Origin: Bacteroidota bacterium
Lineage (GTDB): Bacteria > Bacteroidota > Bacteroidia > Chitinophagales > Chitinophagaceae
Assembly: GCA_018268105.1 (NCBI GenBank)
Contig: JAFDXG010000178.1
Span: 1 to 64,000, forward strand
Length of the DNA: 64,000 bases
Direction: 5' to 3'
The notes under the pieces were generated by a model. The model saw nothing but the letters and a program-made list of their open reading frames with translations, was not told the origin of the DNA and ran no database searches. Made by a program: the position numbers and the translations under genes. Shown here piece by piece: positions 28,763-38,061 of this stretch (position 1 is its first letter; every line of letters starts with the position of its first letter).

Positions 28763-29638
28763 TCAGAACAATACCTGTTGTGGCTCCAATGGATCATCAT
28801 TTCCTAATTCCGGGAGACCCTGCCATTGAAAAAATTCAAACTTTTCTTTATGGTCAGGCCGTTGTTTACCGGAACGGATTGTAAAAACAGGCCAGGTTTC
28901 TAACTCGTCTGATTCGATTTTATAGGATAATATTTCTTTGAGGTCATCATCAGTAAGTGTAGGGTTGATCCAGTTGACAGCTTTTTCGGGTGGCAGAAAT
29001 AAGGGCATCCTGTATTTATTGGTCCCATCATTGTGAATGAAACTCATTTTTTTATTGGCTTCTCTGGTTATCATTGCATAAGTACCTTTCACTTCTCCGG
29101 TTTCAAGATTGATTACTTTGCTGATGGCTTCTAGCATATACCTGTCATTTATTGCTTTAATACGCAGCAAATCTTCATCGCTCAGTTGCAGGTAGTAATA
29201 CAATGCCGGGATTAAAAATCGCTTGTGATTAGCTAACCTCACATAATAGGGCACTTTGTTTTTCCAGCCATTGATTTTTCTGTGCTCATAGATACCGGGG
29301 GTATCAATCAGGCACCTGTTTTTTCTTATTGGATACCATGTTGATTTGGAGTCCATAATACTTTCAGCCCGGGCGTTGAATGAGTTGAAAGCATATTTTT
29401 TGAACGAAGCAGGATCTTTGAACATATATGCTTTAAGCAATCCCCATCGCATTAATGTAAGGTAGGGCAGGTGGTCATGATTAGAATAAATAACCTTTGT
29501 ATCAGGGCGGCTATGGGCAGCTATATGGGAAATGTTTTCAAATTCTATAGAAAGCTGCGGATCAATTTTCAGATTAGGAAGATAGTCGTACAGCGAATCC
29601 TCTTCTTTGTCAACCTTAAATGAAATATCAAGGCACAT
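28763..29638 (-). CDS. SRAP (YedK/HMCES-like) abasic-site DNA-protein crosslink protein
   Basis: 291 residues. After the initiator Met comes the catalytic Cys2 (MCLDI). The SRAP signature NARAE is at 88-92, the catalytic Glu at 118 in GIYEH (most relatives have GFYEW) and the conserved His at 202 in SFIHNDG, followed by RMPLFLP. The family covalently shields abasic sites in single-stranded DNA and is commonly found with SOS polymerases. Fourth gene of the umuD-umuC-unknown-SRAP run, 3 bp after the unknown gene. Confidence 0.9.
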   Translation of the reverse strand: MCLDISFKVDKEEDSLYDYLPNLKIDPQLSIEFENISHIAAHSRPDTKVIYSNHDHLPYLTLMRWGLLKAYMFKDPASFKKYAFNSFNARAESIMDSKSTWYPIRKNRCLIDTPGIYEHRKINGWKNKVPYYVRLANHKRFLIPALYYYLQLSDEDLLRIKAINDRYMLEAISKVINLETGEVKGTYAMITREANKKMSFIHNDGTNKYRMPLFLPPEKAVNWINPTLTDDDLKEILSYKIESDELETWPVFTIRSGKQRPDHKEKFEFFQWQGLPELGNDDPLEPQQVLF

Positions 29639-29641
29639 CAG

Positions 29642-30160
29642 TCATGAATTTTCAAGTTCTTCGAACGTCATCCTGATTTCATCACCCTGGTGTGAAATCC
29701 GGGTGTAAAGTTCGCCCAATTGGAAATACAAAAAAGGAACGATGGTAACCCTGCCTTTCAAATCCCAATTGGTGTTCTTATACAGGTATCTTTTGGTATG
29801 TTCCCTAAATTTAGCAGTTATTTTCTTTTCGATGCCGGGAATTAAAATTGTTGAAAAAATCAAATAATCCCGTGGTTGTGCTGCTGCCAGTTTTAGCTTT
29901 TCTATATGTTCCGCATTGCGGGCATCATATAAAAAACGGTGTGGGTCATGCGTTATGGCATTAAAATGTCTTTCCGCTTCCGCTTGTTTGTGATAGTGAG
30001 AAATAAGATATGCCCCCCTGATTTTTGTATTGTTTTGCGACAACCCTCTATGGTAGGTGGAACGCACATAATACATGACCTGTTTGCCTATCATCGCTTC
30101 AAGCAATTCCGTAGAAAATATATGACATGGATTGAACATTCTGCCTCCCCGGGATTTCAA
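29642..30160 (-). CDS. Protein of unknown function in the umuDC-SRAP cassette
   Basis: 172 residues, no signal peptide or membrane segment, rich in basic and aromatic residues (MYYVRSTYHRGLSQ, FREHTKRYLYKNTNWDLKGR). I do not recognise a domain. It is wedged between umuC (85 bp) and the SRAP gene (3 bp) on the same strand, so a role in the same damage response is likely, perhaps as an accessory to the polymerase or the crosslink protein (inference). If translation begins at Met8 (MFNPCHIFS) the protein would be seven residues shorter. Confidence 0.7.
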   Translation of the reverse strand: MKSRGGRMFNPCHIFSTELLEAMIGKQVMYYVRSTYHRGLSQNNTKIRGAYLISHYHKQAEAERHFNAITHDPHRFLYDARNAEHIEKLKLAAAQPRDYLIFSTILIPGIEKKITAKFREHTKRYLYKNTNWDLKGRVTIVPFLYFQLGELYTRISHQGDEIRMTFEELENS

Positions 30161-30245
30161 TTGTTCTAAATCATTTTATAGTATTCTCCTGGATGTAGCA
30201 ATGAAAAATGGTTTGAACGATTAGCGTACTGCCATTTATCAGCCT

Positions 30246-31511
30246 TTATATTTTTATAGTCAGTACCTGGGTAATATTCGTAGTATAGCAGGGAGACAAT
30301 CTCTCCTGTCTGAGTTTCCATTTTTTTGAATATCCCTGTGCTGCCAGTTTAACCGTATCTTTTCCAAACCGGTTGTTCATCAGATCCACAGTTTTCATAA
30401 TACGTGCATCCCTTTGCCGATTTACAGTATCGAAAAACGAAAATTGAACTGCTTTATCCGGAACGATATCTGTAACCATTACTCCGGTTTTCTTATAGTT
30501 ATAACCGGGTTTGAAAATAATATCCAGTCCTTTGAAAGCGTGCTTGATGATTTCTATACTGCTGTTGGTCGGTACGGGCAATTGCAGTGTAATACTTCGT
30601 GAATATTGTTTGTCCAGGGTGCGGTGGATATTGGTTTGAATAAAAATATGTAAGGTTCCGCCACAGCTTTGTTGCTCTCTGAGTTTGGTTGCACATGAGG
30701 CGGCATAATTTGCCAGGGCTTCGCGGATATCTTTTTTGTCGGACAGCAGCCTGCCAAAGGAGCGGGCGGTGCAAATTCCTTTTTTGGGTTTCATCATCTC
30801 CTCCCATTGAACTGAGGGGATGCCTTTTAATTCATTCAACATTCTTTCGCCAGTCACGGTCATGTTTTTGCGGATCCAGTCAGCAGGTAGTTTATCCACA
30901 AAATCAGCGGCAGTATGAATGCCCATTCCTGTTAACCGGCGACTATGCCGGTCTCCGATACCCCAAACATCAGCAATTGCAGTCCAGGTCAGTACCTGTC
31001 TGATTTTTTCCTGCGTATCGAGGAGATAAACACCGGTCTGATTTTGGTTTTTTTTGGCGTAACGATTGGCCATTTTAGCCAGAGTTTTAGTAGGGGCAAT
31101 ACCAACCGTAACCGGGATGCCAACGCATTGCTGTATTTTACTTTTTATCTGTACCCCGTACTCGTAAAGGTTTTTTTGTTTTATTGCAGAAAAGTCAAGG
31201 AAGGCTTCGTCTATTGAATAGTTTTCAATTTGCTGTGTGAATGTTTCCAGTAGTTTATGCACCCGTTCGCTGAGGTCGCCATATAAGGTGTAGTTGGATG
31301 AGAACACCTGGACTTTATGTTTTATCAGTATTTCTTTCATCATAAATACCGGCGCCCCCATTTCAATTCCAATCTGTTTTGCTTCCTCACTGCGTGCAAT
31401 AACACAGCCGTCATTGTTACTCAGCACAACAACCGGTTTGTCTTTTAATAAGGGATTAAAAATCCGTTCGCAGGAGACATAAAAATTATTGCAATCCACT
31501 AAGGCTATCAT
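30246..31511 (-). CDS. umuC: Y-family DNA polymerase UmuC (Pol V catalytic subunit)
   Basis: 421 residues, full length for UmuC. Catalytic motifs: MIALVDCNNFYVSCERIFNP with Asp6, VVVLSNNDGCVIARS and YSIDEAFLDFS with the Asp-Glu pair. A helix-hairpin-helix region (VWGIGDRHSRRLTGMGI) and a little-finger domain follow; the C-terminal extension typical of UmuC over DinB is present. Translesion polymerase. Its ATG overlaps the umuD stop by four bases, so the two are translationally coupled. Confidence 0.95.
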   Translation of the reverse strand: MIALVDCNNFYVSCERIFNPLLKDKPVVVLSNNDGCVIARSEEAKQIGIEMGAPVFMMKEILIKHKVQVFSSNYTLYGDLSERVHKLLETFTQQIENYSIDEAFLDFSAIKQKNLYEYGVQIKSKIQQCVGIPVTVGIAPTKTLAKMANRYAKKNQNQTGVYLLDTQEKIRQVLTWTAIADVWGIGDRHSRRLTGMGIHTAADFVDKLPADWIRKNMTVTGERMLNELKGIPSVQWEEMMKPKKGICTARSFGRLLSDKKDIREALANYAASCATKLREQQSCGGTLHIFIQTNIHRTLDKQYSRSITLQLPVPTNSSIEIIKHAFKGLDIIFKPGYNYKKTGVMVTDIVPDKAVQFSFFDTVNRQRDARIMKTVDLMNNRFGKDTVKLAAQGYSKKWKLRQERLSPCYTTNITQVLTIKI

Positions 31512-31957
31512 TGTTTTAAGGCATCAATAATTATTTGAGTAACGGTACCCCAAACTGCAAAATCCATTCCTTCGGTAACCGGGATGGGATTGTATTTTGG
31601 ATTAGCGGGCATCAGCCTGATGCCGCTGCTGTTTTTTATTAAGCGTTTTACGGTAAACTCGCTGTTTACTACTGCCACAACAATATTGCCGCTTACCGGT
31701 TTAACAGAACGGTCAACGATTAACAATGCATTGCTGGGAATATTTGCTTCAATCATTGAGTCGCCCTGTACCCTTACTACAAAAGTAGAAGCCGGCCGGG
31801 GCCGAAGCAGGTGGTTAAAATCTATCTCGTCTTCCATATAGTCTGCAGCCGGGGAAGGAAACCCTGCAGGAACAGTCGGGCTGCTGATCTGTATAACGGG
31901 CAACTCCTGTTCTTTCAATATGCAGATGCTTTGAATATTTGAAATATCGGGGCACAT
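31508..31957 (-). CDS. umuD: UmuD-like S24 self-cleaving peptidase
   Basis: 149 residues from the ATG at 31957 (MCPDISNIQS); a TTG seven codons upstream is less likely. The self-cleavage site is Ala31-Gly32 (TVPAGFPSP); the catalytic dyad is Ser67 in QGDSM and Lys104 in FTVKRL. There is no DNA-binding domain, so it is UmuD rather than LexA. RecA-stimulated cleavage would activate it as partner of UmuC. First gene of the cassette. Directly upstream is a 13-bp palindrome. Confidence 0.92.
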   Translation of the reverse strand: MCPDISNIQSICILKEQELPVIQISSPTVPAGFPSPAADYMEDEIDFNHLLRPRPASTFVVRVQGDSMIEANIPSNALLIVDRSVKPVSGNIVVAVVNSEFTVKRLIKNSSGIRLMPANPKYNPIPVTEGMDFAVWGTVTQIIIDALKQ

Positions 31958-31962
31958 AAAAA

Positions 31963-31975
31963 CTAAATATTTTAG
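31963..31975. promoter_or_regulatory. Palindrome at the umuD start, possible operator
   Basis: CTAAATATTTTAG (arms CTAAA/TTTAG) ends five bases before the umuD ATG. A second GCTAAAA half-site lies about 23 bp further upstream on the minus strand. A repressor site is possible; the motif is AT-rich, so chance is not excluded. Confidence 0.35.
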
Positions 31976-32130
31976 CAATTTTAATGAAATGTTTTAGCTT
32001 TTCCAATAAATATTTCCCGAACAGCAAATGACACTATGGCAATGGTTTTTCAGGAGAGTGCGAAAATGCAATTTGTAACAAGAGACTCATTTAGCATTGG
32101 TTTTTACCGGCCGGTTCAATTGATGATCCC

Positions 32131-32595
32131 TCAATCCATTCCGGGGTTTTGTCCGGCTATATTCCAGGAAGGCACTTCAGTTATTGCACGAAAGCCGGTA
32201 TCCCATCTTTCAAAAGCAAAGCAATAGACCCCATTGGTAATAATTAAGTATTTTGATGGAAGCGAAATATTATACCGTAATATTTGGTCAAGTACTGTTG
32301 CTCCCAGTTCCACCTCCATTGCTTTACATTCTATGATTACAAGCGGCTTGCCTTTGCGGTCATATATTACAATGTCACAGCGTTTACGCAAGTCGCCGAG
32401 TGAGATTTCTTTTTCAACTGCCATCAGTGCAGCGGGGTATCGCTTTATTTGCAAAAGGTATTGCAAAAAATTTTGCCTTACCCATTCTTCTGGGGTAAGA
32501 CTTACCCATATTTTCCTCACCACATCAAAAATACTTTCTCTTCCTGACCGGTTTTCTATTTTATAATTATACGGGGGGTATTCAATTTTAATCAT
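32131..32595 (-). CDS. HsdR N-terminal-like (HSDR_N_2) PD-(D/E)xK protein
   Basis: 154 residues. It carries a nuclease-fold core: Glu in EKEISLG, then CDIVIYDRKGKPLVIIECKA where Asp and E-x-K have the PD-(D/E)xK spacing. Such stand-alone proteins related to the N terminus of type I restriction subunit R are widespread in Bacteroidota, usually near housekeeping genes, and their role is unknown. No helicase part, no methylase or specificity genes nearby, so it is not a restriction system. Divergent from AMP nucleosidase. Confidence 0.8.
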   Translation of the reverse strand: MIKIEYPPYNYKIENRSGRESIFDVVRKIWVSLTPEEWVRQNFLQYLLQIKRYPAALMAVEKEISLGDLRKRCDIVIYDRKGKPLVIIECKAMEVELGATVLDQILRYNISLPSKYLIITNGVYCFAFERWDTGFRAITEVPSWNIAGQNPGMD

Positions 32596-32634
32596 ACATA
32601 CTGCGAATTTGCTAATTTAGCTAATAAAGATTGT

Positions 32635-33405
32635 ATGAATACGAAAGAAGAGATTGTTGAAAATTGGTTGCCCAGGTATACCGGAGAAAATCTGAAGAAT
32701 TTTGGAAAATATATTCTGCTGACTAATTTCGACAATTACGTGGAATTGTTTGCAAAGTGGCATAATGTTCCCATTGTGGGCAAAGATAAACCGATGCCAT
32801 GTGCAACTGCTGATGGTATTACCATAATCAACTTTGGTATGGGGAGCCCAGGCGCTGCCACTATCATGGATTTGCTGACTGCTGTGGCGCCCAAGGCGGT
32901 ACTCTTTCTGGGTAAATGTGGCGGACTTAAAAAAAGAAATAAAATCGGAGACCTGATTCTTCCTATAGCTGCTATAAGAGGCGAGGGAACCTCCAACGAT
33001 TATTTCCCCGCTGAAGTGCCGGCATTACCCGCTTTTGCTTTGCAGAAAGCTACTTCAACCACTATACGTGATTATAAAGTGGATTATTGGACAGGAACCG
33101 TGTACACTACCAACAGAAGGATATGGGAGCATGACGAAGAGTTTAAAGAATATCTTCAAAAGATAAGGGCCTACGCTATTGACATGGAGACCGCCACCAT
33201 TTTTTCTGTTGGGTTTTATAATAAAATCCCCACCGGTGCCCTTTTGCTGGTAAGCGATCAGCCCATGACACCTGAAGGTGTGAAGACGGCAGTAAGTGAT
33301 AAAAAAGTAACCAGCAGATATGTAAATAACCATATTAAGATAGGTTTTGATTCATTAAAACAACTGATTAATAACGGGCATACAGTTCGACATTTAAGGT
33401 TTTAA
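32635..33405 (+). CDS. amn: AMP nucleosidase (short Bacteroidota type)
   Basis: 256 residues of the nucleoside phosphorylase fold: INFGMGSPGAATIMDLL, VLFLGKCGGLKKR, AIRGEGTSNDYFP and the purine/ribose-site AIDMETATIF followed by LLVSDQP. It splits AMP into adenine and ribose 5-phosphate. The E. coli enzyme is longer (about 480) because of an extra N-terminal domain, missing here as in other Bacteroidota. A lipoprotein gene follows 11 bp downstream. Confidence 0.88.
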   Translation: MNTKEEIVENWLPRYTGENLKNFGKYILLTNFDNYVELFAKWHNVPIVGKDKPMPCATADGITIINFGMGSPGAATIMDLLTAVAPKAVLFLGKCGGLKKRNKIGDLILPIAAIRGEGTSNDYFPAEVPALPAFALQKATSTTIRDYKVDYWTGTVYTTNRRIWEHDEEFKEYLQKIRAYAIDMETATIFSVGFYNKIPTGALLLVSDQPMTPEGVKTAVSDKKVTSRYVNNHIKIGFDSLKQLINNGHTVRHLRF

Positions 33406-33416
33406 AAATTAGAGTT

Positions 33417-33803
33417 ATGAAAATAGTTATTTCGATGATATCCTTGTTCCTGGCAATATCCTGCAGTACAACGAATAAGACAAATACCCAGTCTTTTAAG
33501 GGAAAATTAGTGATTAGCGAGTTGTGCGGACATTATGTGGTGCAACTTATTGCCGGTAAAATTGATCCGGATAAACTTGCTGCCAACTGGCACGATGATA
33601 AAAGAGCCGCTATTTATCCGCAATCTTTTAAAGTAGCTAACGTTTGCAGTTTTGCAAAGGAGGGTTTACAGGAGGGAGATGAATTTACTTTTACCGTAAG
33701 TGACAGTCCTGAGAACGAACAATGTGCTGTTTGTCTTGCCTATTATCCTGTCCCTTCTCAATCCCTGACAATCGGCAATATCAGGAAAATCTCAACACAC
33801 TAA
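33417..33803 (+). CDS. Small lipoprotein, function unknown
   Basis: 128 residues. A lipoprotein signal peptide ends in the lipobox LAISC (Cys16). The mature part has five more cysteines (ELCGHYVV, ANVCSFAK, EQCAVCLAYYP) that could form disulfides in the periplasm. I recognise no family. It sits 11 bp after amn and 6 bp before the ABC ATPase gene, so the three are probably one transcript. Confidence 0.75.
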   Translation: MKIVISMISLFLAISCSTTNKTNTQSFKGKLVISELCGHYVVQLIAGKIDPDKLAANWHDDKRAAIYPQSFKVANVCSFAKEGLQEGDEFTFTVSDSPENEQCAVCLAYYPVPSQSLTIGNIRKISTH

Positions 33804-33809
33804 CAACTG

Positions 33810-35567
33810 ATGTTAACCGAAAATCTGTTATCCGTAGAAAATCTAAGCATTGACTTCAGGTCAGACCAATCAGTTCATCATGCGCTAACTAACATTTCTT
33901 TTGCGGTAAACAAAGGAGAAATTGTAGCAATAGTAGGAGAGTCGGGGTCAGGGAAATCGGTTACATCTTTATCCATCCTTCAACTGCTTGATTCACCACC
34001 GGCTGAGTATACCAACGGGAAAATCATTTTTTCAAATCAGCATGTATCCTGCGATATACTCAGTCAGTCACCTCGGGCGATGCGGAGTATTCGTGGAAAT
34101 AAAATTTCTATGATTTTCCAGGAACCTATGACTTCTCTAAACCCATTGTTTACTTGCGGCAACCAGGTGATGGAATCCATTCTGCTTCATCAAAAATGCA
34201 AACGAAGCGAAGCGAAGCTGAAAGCGATTGAACTTTTCAAAAAAGTTCAGTTGCCTGACCCTGAAAAAATATTTGATCGCTACCCTCATGAAATCAGTGG
34301 TGGACAAAAGCAGAGGGTGATGATTGCAATTGCTATCAGTTGCGAACCGGAGCTGCTGATAGCCGATGAACCTACTACTGCTTTGGATGTTACCGTTCAA
34401 AAAAGCATCCTTCAACTGATTAAGGAATTGCAACTGGAAAAAATGATCAGTGTTATTTTTATCAGTCATGATCTGGGACTGGTGAGCCAAATTGCTGACC
34501 GTATAGTTGTAATGTACCGGGGTAATATTGTGGAAGAGGGAAATACTACAAACATTTTTAATAATCCGCATCATCCCTATACACGGGCATTATTGGCCTG
34601 CCGGCCATCGTTGCACCCTAAAGGAGAACGGTTACCGGTAGTCAGTGATTTTTTGGGGGTGGATAAAGAGGGGACAATTATTGAAAGAACGCAAACAATA
34701 CAACCAGATAAATTTATACACACTGATGGCAAAAAAGCTTTACCTATATATAATCCGCAACAGGAGAAAGCACCTGCCCGGTTATTATTGGAGGCAGACA
34801 ATCTACATGTGTGGTTTGCCACAAAAAAAGATATCAGAGGGAAAGTAAAGGATTACTATAAAGCAGTAAATGGAGTAAGTTTTGATATCCGCAAAGGAGA
34901 AACGATGGGTCTGGTGGGTGAGTCGGGCTGTGGCAAAACTTCACTTGGCAGGAGTCTCTTAAGGCTAATAGAGCCAACCGGTGGAAAAATAGTTTTCAAC
35001 GGTGAAGATATTTGCAGTCTGCCAGCAAAGGAATTAAGAAAGAAAAGGAGGGAAATGCAGATTATATTCCAGGATCCTTTTTCATCGCTTAATCCGAGGC
35101 TTACGGTGGGTGATGCTATTGATGAAGCAATGAAAGTACACCGTGTAGGAGAGAATAAAACACAAAGAACCGGAATGATATTGGACCTGCTGACAAAAGT
35201 GGGATTACATCCGGATCACTACCATCATTACCCGCATCAGTTTAGTGGCGGCCAGCGGCAAAGGATAGGTATTGCGCGTGCCCTTGCATTGAATCCTTCA
35301 TTTATCATCTGTGATGAGTCGGTTTCTGCACTCGACGTGAGTGTACAGGCGCAGGTACTCAACCTGCTAAATGACCTGAAGAAGGAATTTGGTTTTTCTC
35401 TATTGTTTATTTCCCATGATTTGTCGGTGGTGCGATATATCAGCGACAGGATAATGGTGATGCGCAATGGCCAAATAGTGGAATCCGGGGATGCGGAAGA
35501 AATCTATAACCATCCTAAAGAAACATATACCCGTGACCTGATTGCTGCTATTCCTTTTATACAATAA
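33810..35567 (+). CDS. ABC transporter ATP-binding protein with two fused ATPase domains (Dpp/Opp type)
   Basis: 585 residues. Domain 1: Walker A GESGSGKS (43-50), signature [13 protein letters not shown], Walker [13 protein letters not shown]. Domain 2 (from about 320): Walker [10 protein letters not shown], signature [14 protein letters not shown], Walker [13 protein letters not shown]. Between them is the oligopeptide-family C-terminal segment ([16 protein letters not shown]). This corresponds to a DppD-DppF or OppD-OppF fusion that powers peptide or nickel import, or export in YejF-like systems. No permease or binding-protein gene is adjacent, so its membrane partners are elsewhere. Confidence 0.9.
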   Translation: MLTENLLSVENLSIDFRSDQSVHHALTNISFAVNKGEIVAIVGESGSGKSVTSLSILQLLDSPPAEYTNGKIIFSNQHVSCDILSQSPRAMRSIRGNKISMIFQEPMTSLNPLFTCGNQVMESILLHQKCKRSEAKLKAIELFKKVQLPDPEKIFDRYPHEISGGQKQRVMIAIAISCEPELLIADEPTTALDVTVQKSILQLIKELQLEKMISVIFISHDLGLVSQIADRIVVMYRGNIVEEGNTTNIFNNPHHPYTRALLACRPSLHPKGERLPVVSDFLGVDKEGTIIERTQTIQPDKFIHTDGKKALPIYNPQQEKAPARLLLEADNLHVWFATKKDIRGKVKDYYKAVNGVSFDIRKGETMGLVGESGCGKTSLGRSLLRLIEPTGGKIVFNGEDICSLPAKELRKKRREMQIIFQDPFSSLNPRLTVGDAIDEAMKVHRVGENKTQRTGMILDLLTKVGLHPDHYHHYPHQFSGGQRQRIGIARALALNPSFIICDESVSALDVSVQAQVLNLLNDLKKEFGFSLLFISHDLSVVRYISDRIMVMRNGQIVESGDAEEIYNHPKETYTRDLIAAIPFIQ

Positions 35568-35632
35568 TGCCCATTTCGGGTAAGCATAGTTGACATCAGG
35601 AAAAAATAATAATAAATTATGTATTATTTATT

Positions 35633-35640
35633 TACCTTTG
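35633..35640 (+). promoter_or_regulatory. Probable queA promoter -7 element
   Basis: TACCTTTG fits TAnnTTTG; no clear -33 partner. It leaves a leader of about 120 bases before the queA ATG. The leader has CCTG/CAGG pairing but no match to preQ1 riboswitches that I can see. Confidence 0.45.
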
Positions 35641-35766
35641 CCCGCTGTTAAGTGCAGAATAGTACATGAAGCCTGGTACCGTAAGATCAGGTTTAGGAAT
35701 TTAAGACTTTCAGGCTGCTCTGGTGGTAAGTTTCATGTGGCTGCAAATAAAATAATTAAGACTTCA

Positions 35767-36816
35767 ATGAAACTATCACAATTTCGTTTTGACCTCCCGC
35801 TTAATCTTATTGCCCAACATCCTACCAAGAAAAGAGAAGACGCCCGAATGATGGTGGTGCATCGCGATACCGGCAATATAGAAAACAAACACTTCCGTGA
35901 TGTCCTGGATTATTTCGACGACAAAGATGTTTTTGTAGTAAATAATACCAAAGTATTTCCCGCCCGTATGTATGGACGGAAAGAAAAAACAGGCGCCAAA
36001 ATTGAAGTGTTCCTGCTTCGTGAACTTAATCATCAAAATAAGCTCTGGGATGTAATCGTTGATCCCGCAAGGAAAATCAGGGTTGGCAATAAACTATATT
36101 TTGGCGATGCGGAAGAACTGGTTGCTGAAGTAATTGATAATACTACTTCCCGTGGCAGAACAATTCGTTTTCTTTTTGATGGTACTGATGAGGAATTCAA
36201 ACAGGTATTGAATACTCTTGGGGAAACACCGTTGCCTAAATATATTAAACGTAAGCCGGATGAAGAAGACCGCGAACGTTACCAGACGGTGTATGCAAAA
36301 CATGAAGGGGCTGTTGCTGCTCCTACTGCCGGTCTTCATTTTAGTATTGAACTGATTAAAAGACTGGAAATAAAAGGTATTCGTTTTGCTGAGGTAACCC
36401 TGCATACGGGATTAGGCACTTTCAGACCTATTGAAGTTGAAGACCTGAGCAAACATAAAATGGATGCCGAATATTACCGGATAGAAGATAAAGCCTGTAC
36501 TATTGTAAATAAGGCAAGAACAAATGGCAACAGGATATGCTCGGTTGGTACTACAACTATGAGGGCACTGGAGTCTTCTTTTACCGCTGAGAAGCTGCTG
36601 AAACCTTCAGAAGGATGGACAAATACTTTCATTCACCCTCCTTATACATTCTCCATCGCCGATTCATTGATCACTAATTTTCATTTGCCCAAAACCAGCC
36701 TGCTGATTATGACCTGTGCTTTTGCAGGATATGATCTTGCTATAGAAGCATATAAAAAAGCGATAAAAGATAAATATCGCTTCTTTAGTTATGGTGATGC
36801 AATGTTAGTGTTGTAA
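35767..36816 (+). CDS. queA: S-adenosylmethionine:tRNA ribosyltransferase-isomerase
   Basis: 349 residues from [19 protein letters not shown], the standard QueA N terminus; the same frame is open 59 codons further upstream but that part has no family resemblance. Motifs: [48 protein letters not shown] and the end [17 protein letters not shown]. It transfers and isomerises the ribosyl group of SAM onto preQ1 in tRNA to form epoxyqueuosine. Convergent with the OmpA-like gene 21 bp away. Confidence 0.94.
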   Translation: MKLSQFRFDLPLNLIAQHPTKKREDARMMVVHRDTGNIENKHFRDVLDYFDDKDVFVVNNTKVFPARMYGRKEKTGAKIEVFLLRELNHQNKLWDVIVDPARKIRVGNKLYFGDAEELVAEVIDNTTSRGRTIRFLFDGTDEEFKQVLNTLGETPLPKYIKRKPDEEDRERYQTVYAKHEGAVAAPTAGLHFSIELIKRLEIKGIRFAEVTLHTGLGTFRPIEVEDLSKHKMDAEYYRIEDKACTIVNKARTNGNRICSVGTTTMRALESSFTAEKLLKPSEGWTNTFIHPPYTFSIADSLITNFHLPKTSLLIMTCAFAGYDLAIEAYKKAIKDKYRFFSYGDAMLVL

Positions 36817-36837
36817 TTCTTACAGGCAATAACAAAT

Positions 36838-37542
36838 TTATTTTACAAGGGCAAGTTCAACACGTCTGTTCTCTGCTCTTCCTTCCGCTACTGTGTTGGA
36901 AGCTACCGGGTCTTCACTGCCATTGGCTGAAATCATGATTTGATCTTCATTAACACCAAGTTCAACAAAATACTTTTGAATATCAAGGGCACGCATCCAG
37001 GATATCTGTTCATTATATTCTGTGCTGCCTATGCTGTCTGCAAAACCTGCTATACTCACTTTTAAAGAATGGTCAAAAATCAATTGATCCGCAAATTGAA
37101 GTATGTTGTTGAATTCTTCAGTTTCTAGCGCAGCGGCTTTATGTTTATTAAAATCATACTGCACGGTAGTAAAAGAAATATATGTTTTAGAGTCTTTTAT
37201 CAGCTTATGCAGGGCTTTGAAATTATTATTAGATTCTGTAGAAAATCCGGACATGCGGCTCTTTTTGGATTTTACTGCAGATTTGGTAAATACACTACTC
37301 TTGATTGCATTTGTTTTCACTTCAACAGAAGCAAAGGGAATATTAGCAGTAGTAGCCTCTTTGATTGATTTTACAGAACGGTAAGTAGAATCAATTACCT
37401 TGGGTGAAGCTACTTCCGAATATTTGTCATCAAAAATTTTTACTTCAGAGCGAAGTAATCTGCTATCAGAATTATTTACAATAATTCGGTTAATCTGAAA
37501 GGATATTAGGATAACACCGGTTACGATTAATAAAGTTTTCAT
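36838..37542 (-). CDS. OmpA-like C-terminal domain protein
   Basis: 234 residues from MKTLLIVTGVILISFQ; the longer start at 37641 would bury the signal/anchor sequence. A single N-terminal hydrophobic segment is followed by about 110 variable, basic residues and an OmpA-family peptidoglycan-binding domain (FDHSLKVSIAGFADSIGS, SWMRALDIQKYFVELGV, and AEGRAENRRVELALVK). Likely periplasmic, tethered to the inner membrane or exported, holding the cell wall. The Asp and Arg that bind diaminopimelate in the family appear in GFADS and ENRRVE. Confidence 0.85.
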   Translation of the reverse strand: MKTLLIVTGVILISFQINRIIVNNSDSRLLRSEVKIFDDKYSEVASPKVIDSTYRSVKSIKEATTANIPFASVEVKTNAIKSSVFTKSAVKSKKSRMSGFSTESNNNFKALHKLIKDSKTYISFTTVQYDFNKHKAAALETEEFNNILQFADQLIFDHSLKVSIAGFADSIGSTEYNEQISWMRALDIQKYFVELGVNEDQIMISANGSEDPVASNTVAEGRAENRRVELALVK

Positions 37543-37745
37543 ACAATGTGTTTTAAGGTCGTGAACATTTAGTATTATCCCGAATAGGGTACGTAAAAAT
37601 ACGTTGTGTCTTGCGGAAATTTGCATATTCAGACAAATCATTTACTATCGGTAACTACATTTTACCATAGTTCAATCAAACTGCAGATTTTTATCTATTT
37701 AATCTTGATATAAATCAACGGAGGGATGAAGTAGAAGGTAAACAC

Positions 37746-38045
37746 TTATAGTTGTTGAATGTCTGTAACCGCATCAAGATTAATGGTTCCATATATATGG
37801 GGGAAGGTATCTTCTATGGCATTTGACCAGTCATATATTAATTGGCTGGTTAACTTATCTGTATCTATACGTAGTTTTACGAGGCCGGTTTTACCGGAAA
37901 AATAACGTTGCAATACATCGTGAGCCTGTCGCTCTTCGCAGCAATGGATAAAGCCTTCTTCTTTTAGTGCAGGTGATTCATAATATCCTTTTAGTGCAGC
38001 ATTGTCCCAGTCTGCTTTATAAGCTATATGATAAATGAATGGCAT
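37746..38045 (-). CDS. DUF952 protein
   Basis: 99 residues from MPFIYHIAYKADWDNA; the longer frame would overlap aroC and add 15 atypical residues. Family features: YESPALKEEGFIHCCEERQ near residue 22-40 and FPHIYGTINLDAV near the end. DUF952 proteins are small, related by fold to ADP-ribosyl/RNA 2'-phosphotransferase-like proteins, of unknown function. It lies 16 bp behind aroC and is probably the last gene of the aromatic run. Confidence 0.8.
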   Translation of the reverse strand: MPFIYHIAYKADWDNAALKGYYESPALKEEGFIHCCEERQAHDVLQRYFSGKTGLVKLRIDTDKLTSQLIYDWSNAIEDTFPHIYGTINLDAVTDIQQL

Positions 38046-38061
38046 GGCAAACAATTTATAT

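Noticed and set aside
32131-32595. Type I restriction-modification system
   Set aside because: Only the HsdR-N-like domain is present; no helicase part, HsdM or HsdS nearby.
35641-35766. preQ1 riboswitch before queA
   Set aside because: No A-rich tail pseudoknot of the preQ1 classes could be recognised; only short CCTG/CAGG pairing.
35590-35766. N-terminal extension of QueA by 59 residues
   Set aside because: No resemblance to the family; it includes the probable promoter TACCTTTG at 35633.
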